Positions 30,790 to 39,952 of a stretch of 64,000 nucleotides of DNA are shown in pieces (within the stretch, counting starts at the first letter, position 1; each line of letters starts with the position of its first letter). The notes under the pieces were generated by a model. That model was not told the DNA's origin, did not search any database, and worked only from the letters and a program-made list of their open reading frames with translations. The stretch lies in the NCBI RefSeq assembly GCF_037023745.1, contig NZ_CP146101.1, positions 2,906,001-2,970,000 on the forward strand, in the 5' to 3' direction. The stretch is from Streptomyces sp. SCSIO 30461. Its GTDB lineage: Bacteria; Actinomycetota; Actinomycetes; Streptomycetales; Streptomycetaceae. The translations under genes were made by a program, and so were the position numbers.

Positions 30790-32533
30790 GGCCCTGGCAA
30801 GATTTTCGTGAAGTCGGGGTGTGCCACCGTGCGCCGGTGACGCTCTGTTATTGGTAGTGGCGTCGGAGTATGGCCATGTGGATGACGCGGTGGCGGAGGA
30901 GTGGGACTCCGGCGCGGCCGGCCATGATCCGTTTTTGGAGTTTGAGGTCGGTGATGCGGCCTTCGTTGACGCCGGAGCTGAACGGGGTGGTGATGCCCTG
31001 CACGACCGCGCTCTGGTCCTCCCGGATGGCGCTGGCCAGGCCCGCCAGGGGCGGGAGGCGGGAGCGTGTGAGGTGTTCGAGCCAGGCCGGCAGCGGGGCG
31101 GCGTCGCGGGTGTCGAGCATGGCGGCGAACTGGCGCACCAGATCGTGGGTGCAGTCCAGTTCCGGGCAGTGCTCGAACAGCCGGCGTAGTTGCTCGGAGG
31201 CATGCAGGCTCCGTCGGGAGGGTGTGGTGGTGATCCATCGGGCGACTTGCCGGGGCGAGGGAGGCCGCTCGCGCGGCGTGTCGATCGGCAGGCCGCGGCG
31301 CAGCGGCGCGACGGCCATTTTGATCCGCTGGTAGTGGCCGCGGTAGCCCTTGGCGAGGAGTTCCTGGTGCAGCACCGTGGCGTTGTGCTCGCCTTCCTCC
31401 CAGCGTTGTCGCAGGTAGTCCAGGTAGGGGTCGAGGCTGGTGGGCCGGCGGGGCCGGCTGGTTCGTACGCATTCCTGCCAGGTGGCTGCCCGGGCGTACT
31501 TGCTCACGGTGCGCCGGTTTAAGCCCGTCTCGCGGGCTGCGGCGTTGATCGATCGGCCGGTGTCGGTCACCGCGTGCACCGCCTCGAACAGCCGCTTCGC
31601 GTGGCGCCGGGCCGGGGTATCGGCCTGGTTGGACGGTCCCACAGGTTCGTCCTGTGATGGTGTTGCTTCAGGCTCGGGTACCGCGGCGGCAAGACAGCCG
31701 CGGTGGGCGGCGGCGATGTCCCCGACCCGCTTCGACAGCCCCTGCCACAGGTGAAAGCGGTCGCTGACCTGCACCGCCTCCGGGGCACCCTCGGTGATGC
31801 CCTGGCGGTAGACCAGCGACCCGTCCCGACAGACCACCTCGACACCGGGGTGCGTCCGCAGCCAGGCCGTCACCTGCTCCGCGTCGCGCCCCTCCCACAG
31901 CTCGATCGGCAACCGCGTCTCGCCATCCACCAGCAGGGTGCCGTAGACGTCCCGGTACAGCGCGAAGTCGTCCACGCCCAGGACCCGCGGGGTTGCAGCC
32001 GGCGGAAGTGGTAAGCGCATCAGGTGGAACAGGACGCTGGTCCGCGACAGCGGCACCTTCAGGATCTGCAGGAGCCGGGCGCCGCCGCGGCCGGCGAGGA
32101 GCACGCCGGTCATCTCCACCAGATGCTGCAGCAGCGGGCTCCGGCGTCGGTAGCGTTTGGTCAGTCCGTCGACCTGCTCGGCAAACGTCCGCCGGTCGCA
32201 GCGCGGGCTGTCGCAGAACAGCCGCCGCACGGAAAGTTCGATCAGCACCGGACGCCCGCCGACAGCGACATCGGCCAGGGAGCGGCAGTAGCGACTGTGC
32301 ACCCGCGCGGAACCGCGGCCGCAATCCGGACAGGCCACCGTCGTCTCACGCGTGGAGGCCGCAACGCGGACCACGCCGCCCGCCACCCACACCCGCTCCA
32401 CCCGCACCACATCGAGGTGCGGAGACACAATCCGTACGAGGTCATCACACTCGACGACAGTCCCGCCACAAGTGACGGAGCGTCACCGGCGCACGGTGGC
32501 ACACCCCGACTTCACGAAAATCTTGCCAGGGCC
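30790..32533 (-). mobile_element. ISL3-family element with 56-bp perfect terminal repeats
   Basis: The first 56 bp (GGCCCTGGCAAGATTTTCGT..., 30790-30845) recur exactly inverted at 32478-32533. A complete transposase lies between. I see no 8-bp direct repeat at the flanks (CCTGAAGT on the left, ACGTTCAC on the right), so the insertion may have been followed by a rearrangement. Confidence 0.85.
30848..32428 (-). CDS. ISL3-family transposase
   Basis: The 526-residue protein starts at GTG 32428. It has the zinc-finger-like CPDCGRGSARVHSRY and CDSPRCDRRTF motifs, the DDE core (VLGVDDFALYRDVYGTLL, VEVVCRDGSLVYRQGI, QVSDRFHLWQGLSKRV), a long middle with an HTH (RSINAAARETGLNRRTVSKY) and the C-terminal catalytic Glu region (FSSGVNEGRITDLKLQKRIM). 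No break is visible, so it is probably functional. Confidence 0.9.
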   Translation of the reverse strand: MSPHLDVVRVERVWVAGGVVRVAASTRETTVACPDCGRGSARVHSRYCRSLADVAVGGRPVLIELSVRRLFCDSPRCDRRTFAEQVDGLTKRYRRRSPLLQHLVEMTGVLLAGRGGARLLQILKVPLSRTSVLFHLMRLPLPPAATPRVLGVDDFALYRDVYGTLLVDGETRLPIELWEGRDAEQVTAWLRTHPGVEVVCRDGSLVYRQGITEGAPEAVQVSDRFHLWQGLSKRVGDIAAAHRGCLAAAVPEPEATPSQDEPVGPSNQADTPARRHAKRLFEAVHAVTDTGRSINAAARETGLNRRTVSKYARAATWQECVRTSRPRRPTSLDPYLDYLRQRWEEGEHNATVLHQELLAKGYRGHYQRIKMAVAPLRRGLPIDTPRERPPSPRQVARWITTTPSRRSLHASEQLRRLFEHCPELDCTHDLVRQFAAMLDTRDAAPLPAWLEHLTRSRLPPLAGLASAIREDQSAVVQGITTPFSSGVNEGRITDLKLQKRIMAGRAGVPLLRHRVIHMAILRRHYQ

Positions 32534-32602
32534 ACGTTCACGTGTACGCCGACATCAGTCAGTGATTGGGTCACGACCACCGGGGACCCGGATATCACTA
32601 TG

Positions 32603-33089
32603 TCGGTGATCGTGGAGATGGTCTGCTTCGACACCTCGGCCCCGTAGACCTCGGCCAGGTGCGCGGAGATCTCCCCGTGCGTGAGGCCCTTCGCGGACAG
32701 CGACAGCACCATTTCGTCCACTCCGGTCAGCCGGCGCTGCCGCTTATTCACGATCTGCGGCTCAAAGCTGCCGGCCACGTCCCTGGGCACCCTGACCTCG
32801 ACCGGGCCGACATCGGTCAGCACTGTCTTCGCCGGGTGCCGTTACGGCTGTTGCCGCTGTTCTTCCCGGCCGCCTCGTGCTTCTCATAGCCGAGGTGATC
32901 GGTGATCTCACCCTCCAGCGCAGATTCCAGCACTCGCTTGGTCAGCCGCTGCAACAGCCCGCCCTCGCCGGTCAGTTGCAGACCCTCGCTCCGGGCCCGG
33001 TCGACCAGCATCGCGATCAACTGCTCGTCCGTCGTGGCCGCACCGACCGGCTCAGCCACGGACTCGTGCTCGATCGTCATCTCACTCAC
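32603..33089 (-). pseudogene. IS256 transposase, N-terminal piece
   Basis: ATG 33089 starts TTDEQLIAMLVDRARSEGLQ and RLTKRVLESALEGEITDHLG, the IS256 N-terminus. A missing G (CCCGGCG) near 32825 shifts the frame; homology continues with LTDVGPVEVRVPRDVAGSFE, VDEMVLSLSAKGLTHGEISA and SKQTISTITD, where it stops at about 32603 at the border of the IS110-bearing block. The element's terminal repeat lies just upstream at 33110-33131. Confidence 0.83.
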
Positions 33090-33421
33090 TTGGCGTCTCC
33101 ATGATCAACAGATCCGCCGTTGATTAGACACTCCCGAACGAGAAGGAGGTGAGCACCGGGTTCCAGGCCGGTTGGGACCGCTTGGTGGGTATAGGCCTCT
33201 TGCTCTTGATATGGCCTGTTTACGAGGCGGCGTTCGTGTCTGCTCGCCGGGGTGCTGTCGTGCCGGATGAGTCAATGTTGCTCTACCTGCACCGGTTGCC
33301 GGGCCAGAGGGTGGGGTCCACAAGGCGGTCCGGCGGCCCGAGGGGGAACTCTTCGGAGCCTGTGGACCTGTGGAGTGCCCAGGCTTCGTGCCGGGCTTCT
33401 GACGAGGAGAGTGGGTTCATC

Positions 33422-33535
33422 ATGCGTAAGGTAATCGTGGTGCTGGTCACGATGGGTGCGTTGTTCGGAGGGGCGGGGATGGCGTCCGCTGGCATCATCG
33501 TCCATGATCGTTCCGGGTCCGTCGCCGGCCGCTGA
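33422..33535 (+). CDS. Small secreted peptide, 37 aa
   Basis: ATG 33422 follows GAGGAGAG at 12-bp spacing. The peptide has a short positive N-terminus, a hydrophobic core (VIVVLVTMGALFGGAGM) and a signal-peptidase-I-like site after ASA, leaving about 16 residues (GIIVHDRSGSVAGR) outside. It may be the start of a longer secreted protein lost when the IS3 fragment arrived, or a real small exported peptide. It lies on the edge of the IS256 ruin. Between 33131 and 33421 no gene was seen. Confidence 0.3.
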   Translation: MRKVIVVLVTMGALFGGAGMASAGIIVHDRSGSVAGR

Positions 33536-33644
33536 CGCCAGGCGGTTCGGGCAGTGCGGCTTCCTCCCACCGGCCGGGACCTGTCCCCGAGTGGTGGACA
33601 CCTCTGAGCCCGGCCCCGCCAGGGGCCGGGTAGGAGGCATCTTT

Positions 33645-33980
33645 ATGGTGATGAAGGTCTACTCGCCCGAGTTCAAGGCGGACGCTGTCGCGCTGTACCT
33701 GTCGGACCCGAGCCACACCTTCGAGGGCATCGGCAAGGACCTGGGGGGCAGCCGCGAGACGCTGCGCAACTGGGTGCGGGCCGAACGGGCCCGCCACGGC
33801 GGGGGCAGCACGACGAGCACGGAGAAGAGCACGGTGGATTCCCCGCCGACGGCCGAGGAGCTTCAGGCCGAGAACGAGGCCCTGCGCCGGGAGCTGGCGG
33901 CAGCCCGCAAGGAGATGCAGAAACTCGCCACCGAACGGGACATTCTCCGCAAGGCGACGAAGTTTTTCGCACAAGAGATG
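33645..33980 (+). pseudogene. IS3-family OrfA fragment
   Basis: ATG 33645 with TAGGAGG upstream encodes KVYSPEFKADAVALYLSDPS, GKDLGGSRETLRNWVRAERA and a coiled-coil end LRRELAAARKEMQKLATERD. It breaks off at KFFAQE near 33980, where amidohydrolase sequence begins on the other strand. No orfB is present. The junction truncates both genes. Confidence 0.75.
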
Positions 33981-35167
33981 ATCCCGCTGGCCAATTCCGG
34001 CACGTGCCCTGCCGTGATCACGGCACGGATCTGCTTGAGCGCTTCGAGGTCGGCCAGCGGGTCGCCGTCCACGACGAGCAGGTCGGCACGGAACCCGGGC
34101 GCGATCCGGCCGGTCGACTCGCCGAGACCGAGCGCCTCTGCCGCGCGGACGGTGGCCATGTCGACGACCTTGTCAGCCGGCATGCCCACGTGCGAGTAGA
34201 AGCCGAGCGCCCCGGCGAGCGACCCGCCGAACCCGGTCCGCTGCACGCCGGCGTCGGTGCCGGCGATCAGCCGGACGCCCGCCTCGGCCATCGTCCGCAC
34301 CTGCCCGAACAAGATCTTCGTCCGCTCCTCACCGAAGACACGCGCCGCCGCCCGCCAGTGCGGACCCACGGCCGGGCAGACCGCGATGCCCTGATCGACG
34401 ATCTTGTTCAAGACGTCAGGGCGCAGACCGAAGCCGTCTTCCGTCATCCACGTGCAGTGCTCGATGGTGTCCACGCCGGCGTCCACCGCCGCCGCGATGC
34501 CGTCCGCCCCGTGGGCGTGCGCGGCCACCGGCACTCCGGCCCGATGTGCCTCGTCCACCAGGGCCCGCAGCTCGCCTGTGGAGAACTGGCTCTGCCAGCT
34601 CTTCGGCCCGTCCTTCGTCAGGCCGCCCCCGGACGCCATCACTTTGATCACTCCGGCACCCGACGCCAGGTTGCGCCGCACCAATTCACGGATGGCGGCC
34701 TCGCCGGAGACTTCACCGCCGAGGAAGTGGCAGTGTCCTCCTGGCGTGGTCAGGGGCGTGCTCGCGGCCACGATGCGAGGGCCGACGGCAACGCCCTGGT
34801 CGATCTCCTGCCTGAGGCGCAGGGCCAAGCCGTTGCGGTCCCCGAGGTCACGGACCGTCGTCACCCCACTCGACAAGAGCTGCTCCGCACGAAGGCGCAT
34901 GCCGTGCAGCAGTTCTTCGTCGCTCGATTCATGGAAGGCAGCCAACGGTTCGGTGCCGCCGTCGAACACGAGATGCACGTGGCAGTCGATGAGGCCGGGC
35001 ATCACCGTGGCACCGGGAAAGGTGAGTTCCTCCCCTTCCGCGTCGGAGTGGGCCACCAGTTGCGTCCGCGGCCCGACGGCGGTGATCGCGTCACCTTCGA
35101 TGAGGACAGCACCGTCCTCCACATACGTTCCGGAGCCGGTCAGGACCCGGTCGGCGGTGATCAGCAT
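33863..35167 (-). CDS. Metal-dependent amidohydrolase, C-terminus replaced by IS debris
   Basis: From ATG 35167 the protein shows the amidohydrolase superfamily fold: an N-terminal beta-sandwich (ADRVLTGSGTYVEDGAVLIE), LIDCHVHL (first metal His pair), GVIKVMASGG (bridging Lys position), VPVAAHAHG and DTIEHCTWM (metal His), and LIAGTDAG (catalytic Asp). It resembles imidazolonepropionase-like or prolidase-like hydrolases acting on cyclic amides or dipeptides. The true homology ends near 33985 (IRAVITAGHVPE); the last 40 residues are antisense of the IS3 OrfA. Only the final strand of the small domain is lost, so activity is uncertain. Confidence 0.75.
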   Translation of the reverse strand: MLITADRVLTGSGTYVEDGAVLIEGDAITAVGPRTQLVAHSDAEGEELTFPGATVMPGLIDCHVHLVFDGGTEPLAAFHESSDEELLHGMRLRAEQLLSSGVTTVRDLGDRNGLALRLRQEIDQGVAVGPRIVAASTPLTTPGGHCHFLGGEVSGEAAIRELVRRNLASGAGVIKVMASGGGLTKDGPKSWQSQFSTGELRALVDEAHRAGVPVAAHAHGADGIAAAVDAGVDTIEHCTWMTEDGFGLRPDVLNKIVDQGIAVCPAVGPHWRAAARVFGEERTKILFGQVRTMAEAGVRLIAGTDAGVQRTGFGGSLAGALGFYSHVGMPADKVVDMATVRAAEALGLGESTGRIAPGFRADLLVVDGDPLADLEALKQIRAVITAGHVPELASGIISCAKNFVALRRMSRSVASFCISLRAAASSRRRASFSA

Positions 35168-35196
35168 GCTCTCGCTTCCCCTTTGTGCTTCTGTCG

Positions 35197-36312
35197 TCAG
35201 GTGGTCAGCCGCAGCGCCTCGGACACGGCGATCAGCTCGCCGACGTCCGAGTCCCGGTCGTCTCCTTGCGGCACTGCCAAAGACACTGCCCGCTCCGGGA
35301 CCGGAGCACCGTGCTGGATCGCGGCGGAGGCATGCCGCAGTCGTCTGGCTAGTTCCGTGGGATCCAGGCGCAGAAGGCCGGGTTCATCCTCTTCGCTCAG
35401 CAGGTAGGGGCTGATATCAACCAGTCCGTCACGGCATTCCACGATCCGCCTGTGGTAGCGGCGATGCACACCACGGGCCCGCCACTGATCCCACCTCGTG
35501 CGGGACGCGGGCGGCAGCTGGTTCTCCGGATAGACCTCGATCAGCAACTGCCACAGCGACTCCAGTCGACGGTGATCCCGGCGCCGGCGCAACCACAACC
35601 GCGCGGCGGTGACCCTCGCACGGACACCTGAATAGGTGACACCCGTGACGAACAGCAGGCTCGACAGCATCACCAAAGCCGCCGCCCCGGTGGAGAGTGG
35701 TCCCGGCACGGCACCCCCGCCCCAACGGACAGCGACGAAGACCGCGCGGACACCACAGGCGACCGCCAGCGCACTGAGACCGATCGCGGCCACCCACAGT
35801 CCCGTGGCGTGAGGGCGACTCGACATACGGGCATAGCGGGCGGACCACCGTCCGGCCAACGCAATCACGTACGTCATATACAGGCCGGCGCCGAGATAGA
35901 AGCAGGCGACCTGGGGGATCGTCATGTCCACCGTGCGAAACGGTTCGCTGAACGCCCCATGAGGCGCGCTCAACACCGCAACCGTGATCGCCACTGCGAC
36001 CACGGCAACGACCACCCCCTCCACCCGAGCGCGACGCCGCGCTGCTCGCCCGACGGACGAATGGAGGTAAAAGCACATCAGGAAGAAGCACGCGAGCAAC
36101 AACAGCAGGTTCTCGACCAGCTTCACCATGTCGTGCCCGATGATCGCGTCCAGGTCGGTGGCTCGTCCCAGACCGGCTACCGCGTTCGACAGTCCCATGG
36201 CCAGCAGCGTGAGGGCCACCGACCGGGTGGGAGCGTCATGAGGGGCACGCGACCACAGATAGAGCCTCCACGCGAAGGCAACGGAGATGATGAGCAGGAG
36301 GTATGGCGCCAT
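35197..36312 (-). CDS. MAB_1171c/DUF6545-like membrane protein
   Basis: The 371-residue protein has about seven hydrophobic segments in the first 240 residues (for example APYLLLIISVAFAWRLYLW, VVVAVVAVAITVAVL, LVMLSSLLFVTGVTY) and a soluble C-terminal region with LESLWQLLIEVYPENQLP and RRYHRRIVECRDGLVDISPYL, typical of the DUF6545 tail. These proteins are annotated as putative transporters in actinobacteria but have no proven activity. It starts 3 bp after the stop of the metalloprotease gene, so the two are co-expressed, a pairing common in Streptomyces, often with an XRE regulator that is missing here. Confidence 0.7.
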   Translation of the reverse strand: MAPYLLLIISVAFAWRLYLWSRAPHDAPTRSVALTLLAMGLSNAVAGLGRATDLDAIIGHDMVKLVENLLLLLACFFLMCFYLHSSVGRAARRRARVEGVVVAVVAVAITVAVLSAPHGAFSEPFRTVDMTIPQVACFYLGAGLYMTYVIALAGRWSARYARMSSRPHATGLWVAAIGLSALAVACGVRAVFVAVRWGGGAVPGPLSTGAAALVMLSSLLFVTGVTYSGVRARVTAARLWLRRRRDHRRLESLWQLLIEVYPENQLPPASRTRWDQWRARGVHRRYHRRIVECRDGLVDISPYLLSEEDEPGLLRLDPTELARRLRHASAAIQHGAPVPERAVSLAVPQGDDRDSDVGELIAVSEALRLTT

Positions 36313-36315
36313 GGC

Positions 36316-36951
36316 TTACAACCACCCTCGCCGGTCGCCCAGCGCCGCCTGTACCCGGCGGACCTCCGGGTCATCCGAAAGAGGCGGAAGAGCATCGACC
36401 ACCGAGGACCACTCCAAAATGATCGTCGCCGCAAGCTCGACCGAACACTCCACCCTGTCTGTATACGAGCAACGACGGGCGATTCGCCGGATAAGCCTTT
36501 GATCGAGCACCGGGATGAGCGCGGCCCAGCGCTCGATGAAGCCGTCCACCGGCTCTTCCGCAGCCTCCTCCCCGTTCTCCTCCCACTCGGCGACGAGGAT
36601 GTGAAGGATCTCATGGAGAATGATCTGCTGCTGGTGAAGCCGGGTCGTCTCCTGCTGGTAGAAGACGATGTCCATATCAGCCGTGTCGACCCACAACCCT
36701 GAAGGCCCCGGCCTCTCCAGCGCATAGGGACGCAGGGAAATCGGACGCCCACGCCTCACGCTGAGCGCCCTGACCAACTCCTCCACATCCAAGGGTGACT
36801 GAGCACCCAGGTCGCGCAGCTCACGACGCAGCCGGCGGTGCAGGTCACGCTCCACCGTCCGATCCCCGGCGGCGCGCCAGCGGCGCCCCGCCCGCCGCTG
36901 GACAGGCGAACTGGACCCCGCCCCGTCGCGACCGCGATTCCCCGACAACAT
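36316..36951 (-). CDS. ImmA/IrrE-like metallopeptidase domain protein
   Basis: The 211-residue protein starts at ATG 36951. It carries ILHEILHIL (HExxH zinc motif) near residue 113, preceded by RLHQQQI as in ImmA/IrrE peptidases. The acidic EEPVDGFIERWAALIP follows and may supply the third ligand. The N-terminus is Arg-rich. ImmA-type enzymes usually cleave a cognate XRE repressor. Here the partner gene is a DUF6545-like membrane protein downstream. The pair has been called a toxin component in annotation, without proof that I know of. Confidence 0.65.
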   Translation of the reverse strand: MLSGNRGRDGAGSSSPVQRRAGRRWRAAGDRTVERDLHRRLRRELRDLGAQSPLDVEELVRALSVRRGRPISLRPYALERPGPSGLWVDTADMDIVFYQQETTRLHQQQIILHEILHILVAEWEENGEEAAEEPVDGFIERWAALIPVLDQRLIRRIARRCSYTDRVECSVELAATIILEWSSVVDALPPLSDDPEVRRVQAALGDRRGWL

Positions 36952-37726
36952 TGACTATCCCCTTCAAGCCTGCAGAGACGGCTCCCCTGGAGCCGAGCGG
37001 CACAGTTCCCCCGTTGATGACGTCCTGTTCCCAGCATTGGAACGACCGCGGACCGCGATGGCGGCGTGTGTCCCCGCACCCGTCTCTCAGGGTTGGGGTC
37101 GCTCGAAATCGCTGAAACAAGCGAGCGATTGGACGCGAGAGCGCTTCAATGAGGTCGCAGGGAACCTGGACGCAGTCGAAACCTACACACCAGCCATGGC
37201 TGGAAACATGTGTATCAATTCACACGTGCCTGCAATTGATCATGATTCCAAAGCGATTCAAATCGGACCGAGTTCGGGATCGGATCGCCAGCTGACCTGC
37301 ATGTTTGCGGCTTGCCGCAGGTGTCCGATTATCGGCGGCCGTGTATGGCCCCGTTATGGATCTGAGACGTCCTGGCTCAAACCTGTGCGCTATGCGGTGC
37401 AGATTTGAACTAAACCTCTTGGTGAATCGGGTGTGGTATCGGGTGAATCGGGGGTGTCGTGTGATTAAGGAGTTCGCCGTGTCGAAATGTACCGCCGCTC
37501 CAGTGATGATCCGTTTGATGCGGTGTAGGTCCTACGCTATGAAGACGGGCGGATCAGCCTGCGCACCTGGAAGGGTCGCGGCGTCGTCGGTCGCCCCGAA
37601 CGGCTTTCGTTGGTTACGCGGAGCAGTCCAACTTGATGGTGAGCGGACGTGCGGTGCTACCGGAGCGCGGTACCTACGTCGTGCCGCGGGAGGGCATCTG
37701 TGCCGGCGGTTGTGACAATGCGCCGC
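36952..37726. other. Non-coding stretch with a possible TnpB-like fragment
   Basis: No complete gene is supported. The 37100-37300 part is less GC-rich than its surroundings and has no ORF with a ribosome site; it may hold the promoter of the metallopeptidase gene. At 37535-37636 one frame reads RYEDGRISLRTWKGRG and GRPERLSLVT before a stop, which faintly resembles a TnpB N-terminal region. The last part is downstream of the large operon; I see no clear terminator hairpin. Confidence 0.35.
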
Positions 37727-38170
37727 CTACTTGGCTGGGGCGAAGGCGGTGAAGTGCGCTGGCGGGTGGTCGATGGGCAGGTCGGGCCGCCAGGCGGTGA
37801 GGATTTGGGCGCTGCATACGAACAGGCCGTCGGGGAGCTGATCGAGTGGGTACCACGCCCAGTCCCCGACGCTCTCGCCCGGCTGCGTGATCGGCTGCCC
37901 TTGCCAGGTGTGGACGAGGGCGCCGACGGTGACCCGCAGGACACCTTCGACGTGGTCGACGAGCGTGCCCAGAAGCCCGACGTCGCCGGTCCGGGCGGCC
38001 AAGCCGGTTTCCTCTGCGAGTTCTCGGACGACCGCGTCCTGGAAGGACTCCCCGGCCTCCACGCTTCCGCCGGGCAGTTCGAGGGTGCCGCGGCGATGTC
38101 GGCCCAGCAGGATTCCCTGCCCGCTGACCAGGATCGCTCCGACGCCGACGGCCGCGTGGGCGGCCGGCGC
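37727..38170 (-). CDS. NUDIX hydrolase domain without its own start codon
   Basis: The frame begins directly after the TGA of the methyltransferase gene, in the same frame. It reads [20 protein letters not shown] and the NUDIX box [23 protein letters not shown], followed by the usual second half ([20 protein letters not shown]). About 147 codons remain. No ATG, GTG or TTG occurs before the box; the first is the GTG at 38062 inside it, which would remove two beta strands. It may be the end of a methyltransferase-NUDIX fusion broken by a nonsense mutation, or be made by readthrough. It is the last gene of the operon. Confidence 0.6.
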   Translation of the reverse strand, partial: APAAHAAVGVGAILVSGQGILLGRHRRGTLELPGGSVEAGESFQDAVVRELAEETGLAARTGDVGLLGTLVDHVEGVLRVTVGALVHTWQGQPITQPGESVGDWAWYPLDQLPDGLFVCSAQILTAWRPDLPIDHPPAHFTAFAPAK

Positions 38171-38899
38171 TCAGGTGCTGCGGGGCCGGCTGGACACGCG
38201 CGTCGGCCGGTCGGGAAGGCGCCGGGCGCGGATGAGCTGCTGGATGACCCTGGCACTCTCGTCAGGGTGCGGGTACAGGTCGATTGCCTCGGCGCGGAAG
38301 CCGTACTCGGTGAGCAGGTCCTCCCACAGCTGCGGTGCAAGGACCCACACCTGGGTTGGCAGGGGCGGGTCGTCGCGCAGAAGGATCATCTGCTCGCGCG
38401 GCGCCACTTCCGCGGACGGACCGCGGCCGTGCAGGTCGGTATGCAGGAGTGAGAGGATCAGTGGGGCGCCGGGACGCAGTCCGTCGCGTAGTGCGGGCAG
38501 TGAGCGGTGCGGGTCGATGAAGGCGAGCGTTCCGATCGCGTACGCGGCGTCGAACGGCTCGGCTCCGGCAAGGTACTCGGTCACGTCAGCCTGGACGAAG
38601 TCCACGCCGTCAACGTCCGCGTGGGCCCCGACGGCGCGTTCGTGCTGGGTCGGGGACAGCTCGATCCCGGTGACACGGGCTCCGTGGGCCCGGGCGAGGT
38701 GGACGGCGTGGTGGCCGGCTCCGGAGCCGATGTCCAGGACGCGTCTTCCCGTGACGTCACCGAGGACTTCCGCTCCCGGTCCGACTCCTTCCCAGGGCGT
38801 CCAGCCGAGCCGATCGGGGATAGGCGGGGTGTAGGCGCGGGCCAGTTGGCGCTGGCCGTAGAGCTGCCAAGCCCGGATGTTGATGTCCTCGGCGGGCAC
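38171..38899 (-). CDS. Class I SAM-dependent methyltransferase
   Basis: GTG 38899 has AGGAGG 6 bp upstream. The 242-residue protein has motif I VLDIGSGAGHHAVHLA, the acidic end of beta 2 (VTGIELSP), motif II-like VDFVQADVTEYL and post-motif FDAAYAIGTLAFIDPHRSLP. The fold is that of small-molecule methyltransferases (Methyltransf_25/11). The N-terminal 40 residues (RAWQLYGQRQLARAYTPPIP) form a lid. It follows the ASCH-NUDIX gene by 32 bp. The substrate is unknown; methylation of the operon's product is a simple guess. Confidence 0.8.
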   Translation of the reverse strand: MPAEDINIRAWQLYGQRQLARAYTPPIPDRLGWTPWEGVGPGAEVLGDVTGRRVLDIGSGAGHHAVHLARAHGARVTGIELSPTQHERAVGAHADVDGVDFVQADVTEYLAGAEPFDAAYAIGTLAFIDPHRSLPALRDGLRPGAPLILSLLHTDLHGRGPSAEVAPREQMILLRDDPPLPTQVWVLAPQLWEDLLTEYGFRAEAIDLYPHPDESARVIQQLIRARRLPDRPTRVSSRPRST

Positions 38900-38931
38900 G
38901 GTTGCCTCCTGGTTGGTGAGTGTTCGACGGG

Positions 38932-39834
38932 TCAGGTGTGCGTGATCAAGTACGCGGGGCCCTCGCCGCGTCGGGCTCGTTCGATGGCGTCGAGGCGGGC
39001 GAAGGCGAGCGGTGCCATCAGCTCCTGCCAGGTCGCGAGGTCGTGGACGGCCCACATGTCGTGCTCGGCGGGATCGAGACGGATCCGGCCGAGCTGCTCG
39101 GCACTCAGCCGCCCTCCGTCGAAGACGAGCCCCACCTTGTTCAGCGGCAGCCGGGGCCCGGCGTGCAGGAAGTGCGTCAGGAGCAGCTTCGGCGAGTCCA
39201 GACCGAGTTCGAGGCCCGTCTCCTCGACCGCCTCGCGCCGGGCGGTCTGCAACGGATCCTCACCCGGGACGTCCAGGTTGCCGCCCGGGAACTGCCAGAG
39301 TCTCGAACCGTAGACCGAGCGCAGCTGGACCGGCCGGTCGCGTTCGTCGCGAATGTACAGGCAGCCGTACACCATGTGGTGCGGGACGGTCTGCGCGTAC
39401 TCCTCGGCCGTCATCGGCATCGGGCGGCCGGGCCGGGCAGGGCGATGGTCGAACGCGAAGGCGAGAACGCCGAGCGCTTCCTTGGCCGACGGGTAGACGC
39501 TGCGGAGGCTGGCGAGCAGCTCTCCGGGCGGCCCGTCCGGGTCGATGCGCGCGATGTCCTCCGAGCTGAGCAGGTCCTCGAAGGAGGGATACGGGGTGAT
39601 CCGCTGCACGATGACGTCGAGTTCCCGCCCACTATCCCGGTCGTGGAAGACGACCGTGTCGCCGACGCCGACGGCGCGCTTGCTCGGGGTGGCCACCCTC
39701 ACTTCGATCGTCTTGCGCCCTGCTTCCACCTGCCGGTAGTACCGCCCGAGCAGGCGCATGTGATGCTCGGGCGGTTCGTCTCCAGCCGCTCGGCTCGGGA
39801 CGGCCGGGATCGCCTGCTGGATGTGGTCAGGCAT
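38932..39834 (-). CDS. ASCH-NUDIX fusion protein
   Basis: The 300-residue protein joins an N-terminal ASCH domain (HHMRLLGRYYRQVEAGRKTI, GDTVVFHDRDSGRELDVIV, YPSFEDLLSSED) to a NUDIX domain from about residue 150 (MVYGCLYIRDERDRPVQLRS; box GGNLDVPGEDPLQTARREAV-EETG). ASCH domains bind RNA or act on modified nucleosides, and NUDIX enzymes cleave nucleoside diphosphates linked to X. The combination suggests recognition and hydrolysis of a modified nucleotide. The last 40 residues (WQELMAPLAFARLDAIERAR) recur as a mini-ORF at 47685-47807. It is separated by 118 bp from the gene before it. Confidence 0.8.
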   Translation of the reverse strand: MPDHIQQAIPAVPSRAAGDEPPEHHMRLLGRYYRQVEAGRKTIEVRVATPSKRAVGVGDTVVFHDRDSGRELDVIVQRITPYPSFEDLLSSEDIARIDPDGPPGELLASLRSVYPSAKEALGVLAFAFDHRPARPGRPMPMTAEEYAQTVPHHMVYGCLYIRDERDRPVQLRSVYGSRLWQFPGGNLDVPGEDPLQTARREAVEETGLELGLDSPKLLLTHFLHAGPRLPLNKVGLVFDGGRLSAEQLGRIRLDPAEHDMWAVHDLATWQELMAPLAFARLDAIERARRGEGPAYLITHT

Positions 39835-39952
39835 ACGCTCCTCCGTTCGACGCGATGCGTCCGTTGCGGTCTCGGGGTCGCAATCGGGCCAGGCGGCGGT
39901 GGCCGCGTTCCTGCGATTTCGGATCGGAGTGGGTGGCGAGGCTGCCGTCGTG

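Noticed and set aside
34004..35407. 467-codon plus-strand open frame
   Set aside because: Antisense to the amidohydrolase, which has all metal motifs on the minus strand.
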